Positions 1 through 8,908 of a stretch of DNA of 57,859 bases are shown piece after piece (the first letter of the stretch is position 1; each line of letters starts with the position of its first letter). Origin of the DNA: Nitrospiraceae bacterium UBA6905 (GTDB lineage: Bacteria; Nitrospirota; Thermodesulfovibrionia; Thermodesulfovibrionales; UBA6898). Where the stretch lies: positions 1 to 57,859 of the forward strand of contig DKBH01000028.1 of assembly GCA_002451165.1 (NCBI GenBank), read 5' to 3'. Under the pieces are notes generated by a model. That model saw only the letters and a list, made by a program, of their open reading frames with translations. It searched no databases and was not told where the DNA came from. The translations under genes and the position numbers were made by a program.

Positions 1-1
1 A

Positions 2-1666
2 TTCGGCAGAATCGGCATGCTTGATTTACTGCCGCGCGTGGAGACGATGTGGGAGCATGACAGGGTGAAGATAGGGAAACTGGCTGCTGAGATTACCGAA
101 CAGCTCGGGCAGGACAACGAACCGCACCCCAGCGACCCCGTCGAAACCGTTTTCGACGAGGCATTTGCCCAACTTACGCAGCTATTCGATAAGGACAGCG
201 GCGGGTTCAGTTCAGCGCCCAAGTTCCCGACCGCCCATATTCTGCTTTTTCTGCTCCGGTACGAAGAACGCACCGGTGACGGCGAGGCGCTGCGTATGGT
301 GACCGGAACACTTGATGCCATGAGAAACGGAGGCATTTATGACCACGTAGGGTTCGGCTTTCATCGTTACGCAACGGACTCCCGCTGGCTCGTCCCCCAT
401 TTCGAAAAAATGCTCTATGATCAGGCAATGCTCTGTCTGGCATATACGGAAGCGTTTCAGGTGACGGGTAATCACCGATATAAAAAAACGGCCGAGGAAA
501 TCATCGCCTATGTGCTCCGCGACATGACTTCTCCTGCTGGCGGTTTTTTGTGTGCTGAGGATGCGGACAGTGAAGGAGAAGAGGGAAAATTCTATGTCTG
601 GTCGTATGACGAGATTATCCGGATATTCGACCGCGAGGCGCAGGAGTTCATCTGCAACAGCTTCGACATACGCAAGCAAGGCAACTTCATCGACCCTGTG
701 ACCGGAGAACGGCCCGGGACGAATATTCTCCATCAGGAGACGCCTCTTCCTGTTCTTGCGGCAGCACAAAACCTCTCTGTGCAACAGGCAGAAGCCAGGA
801 TTGAGGAAATACGAGCCAGGCTCTTTGCCGTCCGCGAGACCCGCGTTCACCCGCACAAAGATGACAAGATCCTAACCGACTGGAACGGCCTTATGATAAC
901 CGCGCTGGCAAGGGCTGCAAAGGCATTTCAACAGCAGGCATATGCTGCCGCAGCAGCTCATGCGGCTGACTTCCTCCTTGAGCGTCTGCGCAACCCCGAC
1001 GGTTCTCTCCTTCACCGCTACCGCCAGGATGATGCCGCACTGCCGGCCCATATTGACGACTATGCCTTTCTCATATCGGGGCTGCTCGAACTGTACGAAG
1101 CAACGCTTGAGTCGCAGCATCTGCACAGAGCGCTATCTCTCAACGACATTTTGATCCGGCATTACTGGGACCATGATGCAGGCGGCTTTTTCTTCACCGC
1201 AGACAACGGCGAGGACTTGCTTGTCCGAAAAAAGGAGGTTTATGACAGCTCCATCCCTTCCGGGAACTCGGTTGCCCTTATGAACCTGCTCCGCCTAGCA
1301 AGGATGACCGGAGACAACAGCCTCGAAGATTTGGCTGTACGCTCTGCCCGGTCTTTTTTCTCATCGGTCAGGCAAGCGCCGTCTGCACATGCCTATTTTC
1401 TCTGTGCCCTTGACTACTATTTTGGTCCTGCATACAAGGTCGTTATTGCAGGCAGACCAGGGTCTGCAGACGCTCAGGAGATGCTCCGCACGCTTCAGAC
1501 GAGCTTCCTCCCCCACGTCACCGTACAGTTTCGGCCGCATGACGACAGTGCTTCTGGAATCTCGGACCGGGCAACGGCCTATGTCTGCAGAGACTATCAC
1601 TGTCTCCCTCCTACGACCGATCCCGAAGCCATGCTTGCCCTGCTTCGAGCACCTCGGCAGACCTAA
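2..1666 (+). CDS. YyaL/DUF255 (SSP411-type) protein, 5'-truncated by window edge
   Basis: The reading frame is open from base 2 to the stop at 1664-1666, so the true start lies before the window. The 554 visible residues cover the helical (alpha/alpha) barrel part of the DUF255/YyaL family. The family's N-terminal thioredoxin-like domain is mostly missing here. Family-typical stretches are GGFSSAPKFP (about residue 65), GGIYDHVGFGFHRYATD (about 110), a WLVPHFEKMLYDQA block, and FLCAEDADSEGEEGKFYVW (about 180). The biochemical role of the family is not settled; a thioredoxin-fold enzyme acting with sugar-processing-like helices has been proposed. It is followed after 9 bp by a second thioredoxin-type gene, so the pair may share a thiol-redox role (inference). 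Confidence 0.9.
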   Translation, partial: FGRIGMLDLLPRVETMWEHDRVKIGKLAAEITEQLGQDNEPHPSDPVETVFDEAFAQLTQLFDKDSGGFSSAPKFPTAHILLFLLRYEERTGDGEALRMVTGTLDAMRNGGIYDHVGFGFHRYATDSRWLVPHFEKMLYDQAMLCLAYTEAFQVTGNHRYKKTAEEIIAYVLRDMTSPAGGFLCAEDADSEGEEGKFYVWSYDEIIRIFDREAQEFICNSFDIRKQGNFIDPVTGERPGTNILHQETPLPVLAAAQNLSVQQAEARIEEIRARLFAVRETRVHPHKDDKILTDWNGLMITALARAAKAFQQQAYAAAAAHAADFLLERLRNPDGSLLHRYRQDDAALPAHIDDYAFLISGLLELYEATLESQHLHRALSLNDILIRHYWDHDAGGFFFTADNGEDLLVRKKEVYDSSIPSGNSVALMNLLRLARMTGDNSLEDLAVRSARSFFSSVRQAPSAHAYFLCALDYYFGPAYKVVIAGRPGSADAQEMLRTLQTSFLPHVTVQFRPHDDSASGISDRATAYVCRDYHCLPPTTDPEAMLALLRAPRQT

Positions 1667-1675
1667 GCGAGAAGA

Positions 1676-2941
1676 ATGTCTTTGATGATCTTCAGACAGA
1701 TTGTCTGCATTGTCCTGCTGGTCATAGCGCTTGCCGCAGCATCCGGTGCGCAGGCCCGGCATAATGCGGCCAGCATAAAACTTTACTTTTTTTGGGGAAA
1801 CGGCTGTCCGCACTGCGAAGACGAAAAGGTGTTTCTCTCCGAGCTCAACGAGCGATACCCCGGGCTGGTCGTCGAATCCTATGAGGTATGGCAGAACCGT
1901 ACCAATGCCGGCTTTTTCGGACAGATGACAGCACAAGCGGGCATCAGGTCCTCCGGGGTTCCTGTCACATTCATCGGCAGTGAAGTCTTTGTCGGATTTT
2001 CGGAACGGGAAAAGACTGCAATCACGACCGCGGTCAATATCTGCCTACAGCAGTCGTGTCCCGACCCCATAGCATGGCTTGATCATCCCCTTGGTGAGGA
2101 TAGGCAAAAGGCCGTAGATCTCCCGTTCGTCGGCAGGGTCGATCCGGCAACCGTCTCCCTGCCGATGATCACCGTCTTGCTCGGCGGACTGGACAGCTTC
2201 AACCCCTGTGCATTCTTCGTACTCTTCTTTCTGCTCAGCCTGCTGGTACATGCACGCTCTCGCCCCCGGATGTTGATCATCGGCGGGACCTTCGTTTTTT
2301 TCTCCGGACTCCTCTATTTTCTTTTTATGGCTGCCTGGCTCAATCTCTTTCTGTTGGCCGGAAATCTCAGAACGATCACCCTTGCCGCGGGATTCGTCGC
2401 CCTTGCCATCTCATTCATCAACATCAAGGATTTCTTTCTGTTCGGACGCGGGCTTTCCCTTTCCATACCGGACAGCACGAAATCCCGTCTTTATGAAAGA
2501 ATGCGGCGTCTTCTCAGGTCAAGTTCGCTGATCTCCGCGCTGGGCGGGACCGTCGTACTCGCTATAGCTGCCAATACGTATGAACTCCTTTGTACCGCGG
2601 GGTTTCCCATGGTATTCACCAGGATACTGACGCTTCACAACCTCCCCTCCCTAACCTACTACGTGTACCTCGTCCTGTACAACCTGGTCTATGTTATTCC
2701 GTTGATGACCATCGTCATCATGTTCACGGTAACACTCGGGACCCGCAAGCTGACCACATGGGAGGGACGAAAGCTGAAACTAATATCAGGCGTTATGATG
2801 TTGCTCCTGGGTATGGTTCTTCTGGTACGACCGACCCTGCTGAACAATATCCTCGCTGCCGCCGCCGTGCTTGCAGCTGCTCTCTTCATGTCCTGGGGTA
2901 TCATCTCGTTTGGCGCACGGACCGGCGGTTCTGAAACATAG
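1676..2941 (+). CDS. Thioredoxin-like domain fused to CcdA/DsbD-like membrane domain
   Basis: This 421-residue protein has a signal peptide (about residues 5-27). A periplasmic thioredoxin-like domain follows with active site CPHC (C44/C47) in the setting FFWGNGCPHCEDE, a glutaredoxin/DsbD-like fold. From about 160 there are six or so membrane segments with NPC (C178) and YELLCTAGFP (C306). These two membrane cysteines match the CcdA/DsbD transmembrane pair that passes electrons across the inner membrane. The likely role is transfer of reducing equivalents from the cytoplasm to periplasmic thiols, for example for cytochrome c maturation or disulfide isomerisation. The order thioredoxin then membrane domain differs from DsbD, where the thioredoxin is C-terminal. 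The start at 1676 is 9 bp after the previous stop; no strong ribosome site is visible. Confidence 0.85.
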   Translation: MSLMIFRQIVCIVLLVIALAAASGAQARHNAASIKLYFFWGNGCPHCEDEKVFLSELNERYPGLVVESYEVWQNRTNAGFFGQMTAQAGIRSSGVPVTFIGSEVFVGFSEREKTAITTAVNICLQQSCPDPIAWLDHPLGEDRQKAVDLPFVGRVDPATVSLPMITVLLGGLDSFNPCAFFVLFFLLSLLVHARSRPRMLIIGGTFVFFSGLLYFLFMAAWLNLFLLAGNLRTITLAAGFVALAISFINIKDFFLFGRGLSLSIPDSTKSRLYERMRRLLRSSSLISALGGTVVLAIAANTYELLCTAGFPMVFTRILTLHNLPSLTYYVYLVLYNLVYVIPLMTIVIMFTVTLGTRKLTTWEGRKLKLISGVMMLLLGMVLLVRPTLLNNILAAAAVLAAALFMSWGIISFGARTGGSET

Positions 2942-2966
2942 TCTTTCGGGAAATCCGACCGGCATA

Positions 2967-2975
2967 TGCTATAAT
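2967..2975 (+). promoter_or_regulatory. Extended -10 promoter (TGCTATAAT)
   Basis: The perfect extended -10 element TGnTATAAT ends at 2975, with no good -35 box upstream, as is usual for extended -10 promoters. It lies about 225 bp before the adenylate cyclase gene and is the likely promoter for the cyclase/SH3/M48 operon. Confidence 0.55.
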
Positions 2976-2986
2976 GGGTATCGCTT

Positions 2987-3142
2987 ATGGAGCCCGGACC
3001 GACACATCTGGCACGTGACGCTGTCAAATCTTTGGGAAACGAGGTTCTTCTTGTACCCCAGATGTTTGATTCCTTCCGAACGATCAGAAGGTTCAAGAAA
3101 AACATACAACCGACATTAGGAGATACTTCTTCATGGCCCTGA
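2987..3142 (+). pseudogene. Possible IS110-type transposase relic (51 codons)
   Basis: A 51-codon frame runs from ATG 2987 to TGA 3140-3142. Its sequence around LARDAVKSLGNEVLLVPQMF resembles the IS110-type block with an AR..., G(H/N)EV.L and P.QF pattern. The pieces before and after this block are absent. No inverted repeats are seen, and IS110 elements usually lack them. It could instead be a chance frame in the long leader of the cyclase operon. Confidence 0.25.
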
Positions 3143-3200
3143 CGGCTTCTATTCACTGACTATGGTTCACCGTCTCGGCGGCAACATGTTATCCTGACGC

Positions 3201-5300
3201 ATGCTCTCGCGCCCGCTCCAGAAGATCGCCCTGCTCTCACTCGCGGCATTCTGCATCTCGGTTCTGCTCTTCCTGTCCGGCCTTCTGGATACCTTTGAAC
3301 TCAAGGCATATGATTATCTATCGCGGCACCTCAATCCCCGCTCCGCATCCGGCGATATCATCATCATTGCCGTCGATCAGAAAAGCATCTCAGCGCTCGC
3401 CGATCAGGATATTCCCTGGCCCTGGCCGCGTCAGGTCTATGCGCCGCTGCTCGAACATCTCTCCGAAGCAGATGCCGTATTCATGGATATTCTCTTCACC
3501 GAGGATTCCTCGTACGGCGTATCGGATGACAACCTTCTGTCCGAAGCAATGCAGAAAGCAGGCAATGTCTATCTGCCGCTTTTTCTTACCGATACGAAAG
3601 ATGCACTCAGCAGCCATGATGCAGAGCTTGCACAGAAGATCAGCACGCACGGACCGGTCGTCTCCGGGATTTCGTCCCGCTCCATCATATCTCCGCTCGC
3701 GCAGCTCAGCTCCGCTTCCGCCGGTCTGGGCAACGTCATGATAAAACCTGATGAAGACGGCATCTACCGAAGGACACCCCTCTTCTTTCAGGCATCGGAA
3801 TATGTAATACCTCACTTCGTCCTTTCCTATCTACTGACGAAAAAACTCATAACGATAAAGGACAGCAGAGCATACCGCTTTGGAAAGGAAATACCACTTT
3901 CCGGGGGCAAGATGCTTCTGAGATATGCTCCCGAGGCCTCTCCATTTCCCACGATGTCTGCCGCAGATGTCATCCAGGCGCGTCTTGCAAGCGTTGCCGG
4001 CAGGGTTCCACCGTTGACACCGGATAGCTTCCGGCGAAAGATCGTCTTCATAGGACTCACGGCACCCGGCCTGTACGATCTGAAGCCGACTGCCGTGACC
4101 CCCGTATCCACCGGAGTACATATCCATGCAACAACTCTGGAAAACATCATGAACCAGAATTACCTGATGGAACTCAATGTCTTTCCTGTCCTGCTCTTCA
4201 TGCTCGTCGTCTCCATCACGGTGACCGCCTCAGTGCTCCGGTCTCATTCCCTGGCCGCCAGTACCGCTATCTTCTCTGCTGCGGTCCTGACGGCGCTGAC
4301 GGCGCCCGCCCTGCTGTTCTCTCACGGCCTCTACCTGAAAGTGATCCCGGCGCTCGTCGCAGCCGTGCTTAGCTTTACGATTGCCGCGGCATACAGCTAT
4401 GCCGTAGAGGGAAGGCAGCGAAGGTTCATCAAGAAAACCTTTGATCAGTACATGGACAGGACGCTTGTTGAACATGTCCTGAAAAACCCTGAACTTATTC
4501 GACCCGGCGGCCGAAAACAACGCGTTACGGTCTTTTTTGCCGACATAGCGGGATTTACATCGCTTGCGGAACTGCTTCCCCCTGAGGAAGCAGCGCTGAT
4601 CCTGCATGATATCTTCAATGCGTTCACCGAAGTGATCATACGGAACCGGGGGGTCATAGACAAATATATCGGTGACTGCATCATGGCCTTCTGGGGGGCT
4701 CCCGTCAGCTCCGATCAGGACGAGCCTTCTGCATGTCGCGCAGCTATCGCTTGTATGGAAGCGCTGGAGGATCTCAATGCTTCTTTTGCTGCCCGCGGCC
4801 TTTCCCCGGTAACCGTGCGCGTTGGCATCCACACAGGAGAAGCTCTGGTCGGCAATCTCGGCAGTGACCGCCTCTTCGACTATACGGTGGTAGGTGATAC
4901 GGTCAATCTCGCCTCGCGGCTCGAATCCGCCAATAAGTACTTCGGAACACGAATCATCATCAGCAGGGAGACCTTGGCCGGGACGGCAGATCTTTTCCTT
5001 ACCCGGGAGCTGGGGAGGATTGAAGTAAAAGGGAAATCATTTGCGGCAACGATATTTGAACTGATCGGCTTGCGCGACCGTATGGCGGATAATGCACGGG
5101 ACGTCCTGTCGCTCTTTCATAACGGCCTGGAACTATTCAGAAGGGGAGAGTGGCAGCAGGCAGGAGAAATGTTCAGCCGTGTGCTCAGCAAAAGACCTGA
5201 TGACGGTCCTTCCGCATTTTATCTGCAGCTGTGCGCGTCTCGATCGCATACGGCATCGTTGACAGGCAGTTCGGATATCATTACAATGACTGAAAAATGA
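3201..5300 (+). CDS. CHASE2-domain class III adenylate cyclase
   Basis: This 699-residue protein has one N-terminal membrane segment (about 10-28), an extracytoplasmic CHASE2 sensor domain (about 35-320), three membrane segments (about 328-396) and a class IIIb nucleotide cyclase domain (about 440-630). The C-terminal tail looks TPR-like. The catalytic set is complete: metal-binding D448 and D492, purine-selecting K488 and T562 (the Lys/Thr pair typical of adenylate, not guanylate, cyclases), and N569 and R573 for transition-state binding. It should make cAMP in response to an outside signal. The gene overlaps the next by 4 bp (ATGA), so the three genes 3201-6627 form an operon. The start ATG 3201 has only a weak ribosome site. 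Confidence 0.92.
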   Translation: MLSRPLQKIALLSLAAFCISVLLFLSGLLDTFELKAYDYLSRHLNPRSASGDIIIIAVDQKSISALADQDIPWPWPRQVYAPLLEHLSEADAVFMDILFTEDSSYGVSDDNLLSEAMQKAGNVYLPLFLTDTKDALSSHDAELAQKISTHGPVVSGISSRSIISPLAQLSSASAGLGNVMIKPDEDGIYRRTPLFFQASEYVIPHFVLSYLLTKKLITIKDSRAYRFGKEIPLSGGKMLLRYAPEASPFPTMSAADVIQARLASVAGRVPPLTPDSFRRKIVFIGLTAPGLYDLKPTAVTPVSTGVHIHATTLENIMNQNYLMELNVFPVLLFMLVVSITVTASVLRSHSLAASTAIFSAAVLTALTAPALLFSHGLYLKVIPALVAAVLSFTIAAAYSYAVEGRQRRFIKKTFDQYMDRTLVEHVLKNPELIRPGGRKQRVTVFFADIAGFTSLAELLPPEEAALILHDIFNAFTEVIIRNRGVIDKYIGDCIMAFWGAPVSSDQDEPSACRAAIACMEALEDLNASFAARGLSPVTVRVGIHTGEALVGNLGSDRLFDYTVVGDTVNLASRLESANKYFGTRIIISRETLAGTADLFLTRELGRIEVKGKSFAATIFELIGLRDRMADNARDVLSLFHNGLELFRRGEWQQAGEMFSRVLSKRPDDGPSAFYLQLCASRSHTASLTGSSDIITMTEK

Positions 5301-5761
5301 TCCGGAAACATCTCACCTCTGCCACGTTGCTACTTCTTGCCATGACTGCGCTGGTCTCGGCAGAAACGGTGGTCATCGCCACCAGGGAGAATACCCTGCG
5401 AGAGGACTGCCGTTTTCTTGCTCCTGCGAAGGCCAAGCTCCAGGTCGGCGACCAACTTGACGTTGTCGCTAGAGAGGGAGATTGGCTCAGGGTAACGTTT
5501 AGGAATACGGCGGGGTGTATCCACAAGAATGCGATCAGAGATAAAAGTGCTGCTCTCACCGATGCATCGGGGACCGGATATCGTGCCACAGGGGATGAAG
5601 TAGCGCTTGCGGGAAAAGGGTTCAACCCCGAGGTCGAAAGGAGCTACCGGGGAAAACACCCCGAACTCGACTACAACGCTGTCGAGAACATAGAGGCATA
5701 CCGCATATCTGACGAGAGGCTCCGGGAGTTTATCACGACAGGAGGACTCAAGCAGCCATGA
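5297..5761 (+). CDS. Periplasmic SH3-like domain protein
   Basis: This is a 154-residue protein with a signal peptide cleaved near residue 22 (after LVSA). A bacterial SH3-like domain follows (about 23-85): NTLREDCRF, then LQVGDQLDVVAREGDWLRV and a GCIHKNAI strand. The C-terminal third is polar and not recognised. SH3-like domains of this kind bind cell-wall peptides or partner proteins in the periplasm. Start and stop overlap both neighbours by 4 bp, so it is translationally coupled between the CHASE2 cyclase and the M48 protease. It may link the CHASE2 sensor to the protease (inference). Confidence 0.8.
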   Translation: MIRKHLTSATLLLLAMTALVSAETVVIATRENTLREDCRFLAPAKAKLQVGDQLDVVAREGDWLRVTFRNTAGCIHKNAIRDKSAALTDASGTGYRATGDEVALAGKGFNPEVERSYRGKHPELDYNAVENIEAYRISDERLREFITTGGLKQP

Positions 5762-6627
5762 TCAGGGAAGTGTTCATCCTGGGTCTGTTCCTGCTCCTGA
5801 CGGTCTCCGGCCGGGCAGATGCAGGGCTCCTGGACAGCATTCAGAAGGGCATCGACATGCTCGCGGCCTCTTCGGACGCCACGCAAAAGGCAGCCCGCTC
5901 CATATCGGATGAAGAAGAATACTTTCTGGGCCGGGCTGTAGCTGCCCGCATCCTTGAGACCTATCCGCTGCTGAAAGATCCGAAGCTGACTGAATATGTC
6001 AATACTATCGGTTCCGTGCTTGCCCTGCATGCCGAAAGACCGTATACCTACGGCGGATACCACTTTGCCGTGCTCGATACGGGTGAGATGAACGCCTTTG
6101 CCTGCCCCGGCGGCATAGTATTCATCACGCAGGGTATGCTGAAGGCCGTCGCCAGCGAAGACGAACTTGCCGCCGTGCTTGCCCACGAGATTGCACATGT
6201 CAACCATCGCGACGGCATCGCTTCGATCAAGAACTCGCGCTGGACAGAGGCGGCCGCCATCATCGGGACGAAGGCTGCTCAGAACTACGGGCCGCAGGAA
6301 CTGTCGGGTCTCACGAGCATCTTCGAAGGTTCCATCGACGATATTTTTAAGACACTCGTCGTAAAAGGATACAGTAAGTCAATGGAATACGGCGCTGACA
6401 AGACCGCTATTTCCTATCTCGGCAAGTCCGGCTACGAGCCTGCCGCGCTACAGGCTTTTCTTGACCGGATGGTAAGCAGTGGCAAAACATATGAAGGCGG
6501 CATCTTGAAAACGCATCCCGGCACCGCAGACAGGATAGACAACATGAGGGCCGATATGCCGAAAGACAAAGGGGACACGCTGCGTGTCGGCATAAGGACC
6601 GCACGTTTTTCGGCGGCAATGAACTGA
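5758..6627 (+). CDS. Periplasmic M48-family zinc metalloprotease
   Basis: This 289-residue protein has a signal peptide (about 1-20) and a gluzincin core. The zinc motif HEIAH is at residues 143-147 and a downstream EYGAD segment supplies the third ligand. These are the hallmarks of the M48B/LoiP-BepA group of periplasmic proteases, which tend outer-membrane assembly and quality control. The length fits single-domain members; no TPR tail is present. It overlaps the SH3-like gene by 4 bp and ends the cyclase operon. The gene order cyclase, SH3, M48 suggests cAMP signalling coupled to envelope stress (inference). Confidence 0.88.
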   Translation: MIREVFILGLFLLLTVSGRADAGLLDSIQKGIDMLAASSDATQKAARSISDEEEYFLGRAVAARILETYPLLKDPKLTEYVNTIGSVLALHAERPYTYGGYHFAVLDTGEMNAFACPGGIVFITQGMLKAVASEDELAAVLAHEIAHVNHRDGIASIKNSRWTEAAAIIGTKAAQNYGPQELSGLTSIFEGSIDDIFKTLVVKGYSKSMEYGADKTAISYLGKSGYEPAALQAFLDRMVSSGKTYEGGILKTHPGTADRIDNMRADMPKDKGDTLRVGIRTARFSAAMN

Positions 6628-7092
6628 TCGCGGAGGATTTCGGAAAAGAATGCGATAGACGGCAGACTGTTTCATGCGCTCCTGATGCAATCAAGCGGCC
6701 GCGGTGAGGAGCTCTTCGGCAGGATCAGCAGCATTGTTGATACCATCAGGGAGTAAAATGCAACTACGTCAAGAAGGGGCGCCACTTTTCTTGAAAAACA
6801 TGCGGCTGTGCATTGCACGCTGAAGCAGCGACCCTGCAGCGTCATGCGAATGCGGACTACCAGTAGCACATATTGCAACATGCCCTACAACTGAGCAACC
6901 TCCCCGGCCTCAGGACCGAGCTCGCAGAGTTTGGTCATTCCTTCGTGTACTCGGCAAGAACAGAACTGGTTGTTGGCAATTGGATCGTTGCGCCGATGCA
7001 GTATACCTATAATAAGCTCGGACTGTTCTGAAGGGAAGAGCTGACTTCCTTATCAGGATATGCGGGCAAGGGATGCGGCATAGAGAGGCGCC
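6628..7092 (+). other. Intergenic stretch with decayed coding sequence
   Basis: No intact gene is visible in these 465 bp. Two open pieces read as protein-like. One runs from about 6634 to a stop near 6756 (containing RLFHALLMQSSGRGEELFGR). The other runs from about 6875 to a stop near 7031 (containing ELAEFGHSFVYSARTELVVG). They lie in different frames separated by stops, as expected for an old broken gene. I cannot assign a family to either piece. Confidence 0.3.
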
Positions 7093-7113
7093 ATGTCCGT
7101 CATAGTGGTTATA

Positions 7114-7122
7114 TGCTACAAT
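7114..7122 (+). promoter_or_regulatory. Extended -10 promoter (TGCTACAAT)
   Basis: TGCTACAAT matches the extended -10 consensus with one change. Transcription would begin near 7129, which favours a start at 7189 or 7201 for the M56 peptidase rather than an upstream codon. Confidence 0.4.
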
Positions 7123-7188
7123 TTCAATATCTTATGCCCGGGAACTACGGTACAAAACCCACGTGCTCCAGACCATGACGGAATATGG

Positions 7189-8184
7189 ATGCCAAGCATG
7201 ATCCTACGATTTATCTCTTCATATCCCGGCATGTATATAACACAGTCCGTCCTGCATTCATTTGTAGCGCTCATCATTGTTGAGCTCTCTTTTTTCGCAT
7301 GGGACATACGGGACCATCAGGCGAAGTTCCGCTATCGGATGTTGACGATGACCTTACCGATCTTCATGTTTCCTCTCTATCAGGTTATTGCTCCGCAGCG
7401 AAGTGCATGGTATTTCAGGCTCAATACCGCCCTGTTCGACAGCCAGCGGTGGCTGGAGCTGAATCCGCTGGGTATCATCCCTCTGGCAGGGATCTTCCTG
7501 GCCCTCCTCATGGTGATAACTGCTGTTTTTGTCATGCAGGAGATACTCCCGATCTTCCGGGAACGCTCTGCGCGCAGTGACCCGAAGACCTGCCAAGGAA
7601 CGCTTGATACCCTGGATGCGATGCTGGAGAGCATCAGCAGGCAGATAGCTATACCGAAGCCTTCTATCTGCATTATTGATGAACCCCTGCCGATTCTGGT
7701 AACGCAGGGATTCAAAAACCACATGATCATTATTTCCAGCCATCTGATAGAGCTCCTGAACGAGCGCCAGCTCAAGGCAGCGCTCACCCATGAAGCCGTG
7801 CATATCAAGAGAGACAGCAGCACCAAGACCCAGCTGATCTACCTCTTGCGCATGCTGATGTTTTATAATCCCGTAAGCCTCGTCGAGTTTAGGAGAATCG
7901 TTCATGACGATGAATTCATCTGCGACGCGATTGCGGTCTCTCTCACCAGAGACCCTGCCGCGCTCATTGCGGCGATATCGTCCTTTTATTACCATCCCGA
8001 TGAGGGGCCGCAGGGTATCTCGCAGATGAAGGAACGCATCGAGAGCCACAGCCACAACCTCCTGCTGGACGAACGGATTGAGAAGCTCCGCGCGATCGAC
8101 GTCGAGGGGCAAGAGCACTTTGGCTGGGCTCCCTTCGCCCTTACCGCGTCCGTCATACTCGCAGTAGGGTACCTGGTGGTTTGA
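7189..8184 (+). CDS. M56 (BlaR1/MecR1-type) membrane metallopeptidase
   Basis: From ATG 7189 the protein has 331 residues. Three or so N-terminal membrane segments are followed by a cytosolic gluzincin domain with HEAVH at 201-205 and a downstream DDEFICD segment for the third ligand. A last hydrophobic segment lies at the very C-terminus. The upstream codons from 7093 are in frame, but they fall across the extended -10 box and encode no recognisable signal, so I prefer 7189. M56 proteins cleave repressors or themselves on an outside cue; there is no penicillin-binding sensor domain here. No BlaI-type repressor gene is adjacent, so the substrate is unknown. The next gene begins 7 bp later and is probably co-transcribed. 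Confidence 0.75.
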   Translation: MPSMILRFISSYPGMYITQSVLHSFVALIIVELSFFAWDIRDHQAKFRYRMLTMTLPIFMFPLYQVIAPQRSAWYFRLNTALFDSQRWLELNPLGIIPLAGIFLALLMVITAVFVMQEILPIFRERSARSDPKTCQGTLDTLDAMLESISRQIAIPKPSICIIDEPLPILVTQGFKNHMIIISSHLIELLNERQLKAALTHEAVHIKRDSSTKTQLIYLLRMLMFYNPVSLVEFRRIVHDDEFICDAIAVSLTRDPAALIAAISSFYYHPDEGPQGISQMKERIESHSHNLLLDERIEKLRAIDVEGQEHFGWAPFALTASVILAVGYLVV

Positions 8185-8191
8185 GGTTAAA

Positions 8192-8740
8192 ATGATGAAA
8201 CATGCATTCGCGACAAGGCTCATACTCTTCGTTATCACGATACTGCTGGTCACCGTGATTCTGGCCGTACTCAACTGGATTCCGTCACTCGTTCAAAAGC
8301 AGACCATGAAAAGATTCAGTACCATCGACAGCGCAATGAAAGCGTTCCGCATGCACCGGCTTTTTCTCCCTACCTATATCCCCGAGGATCTGCATTTTGT
8401 CTGGCCACCTGCTGAAATTTATGCTCAGGAAGTCCCCTTCAGCGCCTTCATTATGCATTTCCGGTACAAAGACAGCCGTGAGATTGGTCTTGTCATCCAG
8501 CAGGCGGACGCGAATGCTCCCTATCAGATCGCGCCGCTTATCAAGATCAAAACAATGACCGCAGGCAGCCAGATATCCATAAAGAACAGAAAAGCAGTTT
8601 TGCAGTCCGCTGTCTGCGACGGCGATGTTCCCTGCAACGAAGTGTCCTGGAATGAAGACGGCACGATCATCACCCTTATCTGCAAGTGCTCTGCTCAGGA
8701 TATCGTAAAGATTGCATCGAGTACGCTTCCCAGTCCCTAG
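8192..8740 (+). CDS. Membrane-anchored protein of unknown function
   Basis: This is a 182-residue protein with an N-terminal membrane anchor or signal (about 8-30). A mixed alpha/beta domain follows, starting FLPTYIPEDLHFVWPP, a pattern seen in DUF4367-like and anti-sigma-associated domains. It has four cysteines near the C-terminus (VCDGDVPC and LICKC). It sits 7 bp after the M56 peptidase and just before a terminator, so it ends that transcript. It may be the peptidase's partner or substrate (inference). I do not recognise it with confidence. Confidence 0.7.
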   Translation: MMKHAFATRLILFVITILLVTVILAVLNWIPSLVQKQTMKRFSTIDSAMKAFRMHRLFLPTYIPEDLHFVWPPAEIYAQEVPFSAFIMHFRYKDSREIGLVIQQADANAPYQIAPLIKIKTMTAGSQISIKNRKAVLQSAVCDGDVPCNEVSWNEDGTIITLICKCSAQDIVKIASSTLPSP

Positions 8741-8749
8741 GCTGCCTCC

Positions 8750-8770
8750 AGGCCCTCCTGGCCTTTTTTT
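8750..8770 (+). terminator. Rho-independent terminator after the M56 operon
   Basis: AGGCC (8750-8754) pairs with GGCCT (8760-8764) around a 5-nt loop, followed by a run of T to 8770. It lies 10 bp after the stop at 8740. Confidence 0.75.
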
Positions 8771-8908
8771 CTTTATTTACATCAAGTTTTTCTCTTTTCT
8801 AAGATATTTTTCCTCGCGAAATAGGTACTTTTTCCTATTACGCATTTCCCCGCACACTGGTATCCTGAACGCACAGGTACTATCGCCCACGAGAAAGGAG
8901 AAGAGACT

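Noticed and set aside
3201..5300. Guanylate rather than adenylate cyclase
   Set aside because: The substrate-selecting pair is K488 and T562, the class IIIb adenylate cyclase pattern.
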